A DNA stretch of 64,000 bases from Hydractinia symbiolongicarpus. Taxonomy: Eukaryota > Cnidaria > Hydrozoa > Anthoathecata > Hydractiniidae. The DNA is taken from positions 18,270,001 to 18,334,000 of the forward strand of contig NC_079888.1 in assembly GCF_029227915.1 (NCBI RefSeq), written 5' to 3'. The notes beneath the pieces are model-generated. The model had not been told where the DNA came from and did not search any database. It was given only the letters and a program-made list of their open reading frames with translations. Position numbers and translations under genes: made by a program. This document shows positions 62,030 through 64,000 of this stretch, one piece after another. Position 1 is the stretch's first letter, and every line of letters begins with the position of its first letter.

Positions 62030-63730
62030 TTGGTTCCATTTGGAAGAGCCTTTCAAAAATTGTAATGTGTTCCAAAAATCCGGACCATGTAGGGTCAAGT
62101 CTGATACATAACGTTGTCCTGGCTAAAAATAGCGAACTTATGATCACTACGACGTTTTCTTACGTGAGTCAGTCTGCAAGTATTCTAGAACAAGATTAAC
62201 CAAGATTTATTTGTACATGTGTTTTAGTACACCCTAGAATTATTGTTGATTTTTATTAAACCTTCTATAACAACTTTAAAACTATGAATTTTATTGGTAC
62301 CTGCCTGTATTTATATTTTTTATATATCTTTGTCGTATATATTGTTCTATTTTCCTTTTCATCTGTAACCAGTCGGTCTAAGTTGTCAGTTCATTCTTGT
62401 GCTATATTTTTTTGTTTGAAATGGAAGTATTTCTTATCTTTTAAAGTCTTTTACAAGAAATATTTTTAGTTTCATGTTAAACTGTACTAATGCTTTTAAA
62501 AAGCAAAAATTGTGTTAAGCACCTTCTTCCGGGAGAATAATCCTATTGTTTACAACTTCCGTCTCTGTAGACAAGACGTAAACAAATTGATTTATAATTG
62601 GTGATTTTTTATGGAGCAGATGACCAAACCAGTCTTATTATTTTACAAATTAATTTGGTTTTGCAAAACGTATGATTAAATTATTTTTAGTTTGTTTGGA
62701 TTTATTACTATTCTTCCATGAGTATAGATGTTATCTACAAATATATCAAACATGAAGTTAACATTTTCGTATAAAAGGATGCGAAACAATCTATTCTATC
62801 ACTCCTGATTTAAGTGGGATTTTGAGAAGACGTACGATCTCGCGCACTAAGTCGTATCTTGTTACGTGTGAGATAGTTTACGTTGTTTATGTCTTATCCC
62901 TCAAAATATTTTATCACAGACGTCGTGGAATTATTTTTACACTGCGTTTATCTTGTTTGTTTGTTTTGTTTTTTATAAATGGTTTATAATTTTATAGTAT
63001 TTGTGTTGGCGTTTTCGGATTGTTTATTTTGAAAGGAAACCATAAAAAAATCCTACCTAAAAATTGTTTTTCTTTCTGCTATAATAATTATATCTTACCA
63101 AATTTTTTTATTTAAAACAAAATTGCAAAATAGCGATGTTATCTCTTTACAGAAAAAGATTTGCTTTTCTATGAGATTTTTATCGTATCGTACAGAGCAT
63201 AGCACGTTTATTCAACCAGCTGTGATAAGGGAACAGTTTGAACGCTAAAACAAAGAGAGTATTTTCACAACAGGTGGCTGTGTTAAAGTTTAAGGAAATT
63301 CTGACACGAAATGCAAAAATATGTATTAACTACGATCCGATTCATTAATTTAGTATAGATGATAAAACCATTAATTACGGCAATATACCGAATATTTTTA
63401 GATATTTTATAAAATAGGCGTTTGTACTATGGTAAAGATGTATTACAGTTGGTGACAGCTTCTGCACTGTTTAATTAAAAATATTTAATTAAAACAATGC
63501 TTACAAAAAACGTGCTTTCCAGCTGAGCTATTTTACTTTTTTACAACAAACATTTCGAAATTTGGTTTTACAGAAACTTTAAAAAGAATCTGCAACTTGA
63601 TAGAACTTTAGAACAACTTTGAAATACTTATGTTAGATCAGTCAGAAAATAATTTTTCTAAATTTATGAAGAAATTTTCAAGTTGAAAAGTAAGAAAAAC
63701 AGTATTCAAGTTCAAAAGTAATAATAAAAG
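62030..63730. other. Non-coding stretch, no gene seen
   Basis: The open frame at 62284-62469 is Phe/Tyr/Leu-rich and looks like low-complexity AT-rich translation. Nothing else is supported. Confidence 0.45.
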
Positions 63731-63816
63731 CGAAGTTAAACATATTCTTATTTCGCTATTTCAAGATGCCAGTACATATTACTCGCATCTTGAAATAGCA
63801 AAAAAACATAACTTCG
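63731..63816. repeat. Interrupted inverted repeat
   Basis: GCTATTTCAAGATGC (63755-63769) pairs perfectly with 63785-63799 over a 15-nt loop. CGAAGTTA (63731-63738) pairs with 63809-63816, with unpaired A/T-rich sequence between. Foldback of about 86 bp. Confidence 0.7.
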
Positions 63817-64000
63817 TTTTCTCTCAGAGTATTGATAATTTAAAAAAAAAATATTAATAGCCCTGAAAACAAGTATATGTATCACACAAATATTACCGAA
63901 CACGAGATTTGTTTCTGATTTACGAATTTGTTTTAAAACTTCTTCACACCATTCTAAGGAGTTTATATTAAAATCGGAGTTAAGAAGAATTTTCCAACTA

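Noticed and set aside
62284-62469. Hydrophobic 61-codon frame as a membrane peptide
   Set aside because: Phe/Tyr/Leu-rich translation is expected from T-rich DNA; no start or splice support.

Overview
This is an AT-rich animal genomic window with no bacterial or viral character. Intron-containing genes with GT-AG junctions, TATA boxes, AATAAA signals, small terminal-inverted-repeat (TIR) elements and a decayed reverse-transcriptase element all point to a metazoan. The retroelement tail and base composition resemble cnidarian, possibly hydrozoan, genomes; that assignment is inference.

The window is dominated by one gene family. Its members encode a small secreted protein of about 192 residues, split into a signal-peptide exon (18 codons), a short phase-0 intron and one main exon. 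I do not recognise the mature domain. One intact single gene lies on the minus strand at 3480-4215. A broken copy lies at 14475-15054, and its 3' end has been replaced by about 200 bp of 28S ribosomal RNA gene. A tandem array of nine copies, period 2665 bp, fills about 16716-39279 on the plus strand. Eight copies are intact; copy 1 is frameshifted near its C-terminus. Remnants lie at about 52.6, 54.2-54.6 and 57.9-58.4 kb. A roughly 1 kb upstream repeat of the family is scattered in inverted orientation at 4.2-8.9 kb and direct orientation at 13.3-14.5 and 50.6-54.3 kb.

Layout: 1-2840, no convincing gene; 2840-6240, inverted gene duplicon; 8140-8935, inverted upstream repeat; 9540-10490, retroelement remnant (minus); 10490-13330, non-coding; 13330-15260, direct duplicon with pseudogene and rDNA patch; 15260-16715, diverged half-unit; 16716-39279, array; 39442-49056, a 4.74 kb block of nested TIR elements duplicated in tandem with almost no divergence; 48931-49852, a piggyBac-like non-autonomous element; 50630-54780, tandem upstream repeats and gene remnants; 57418-57485, a tRNA-like sequence; 57936-58375, pseudogene; 58679-59697, a second piggyBac-like element; 61006-61922, a possible two-exon small gene; 61.5-63.8 kb, three hairpins.

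The locus looks like a birth-and-death gene family in which one member was recently amplified and is being homogenised, while its relatives decay. The likely novelty is the family itself, the rDNA-patched pseudogene and the array-specific promoter segment. Sequence reading alone cannot give a biochemical function.
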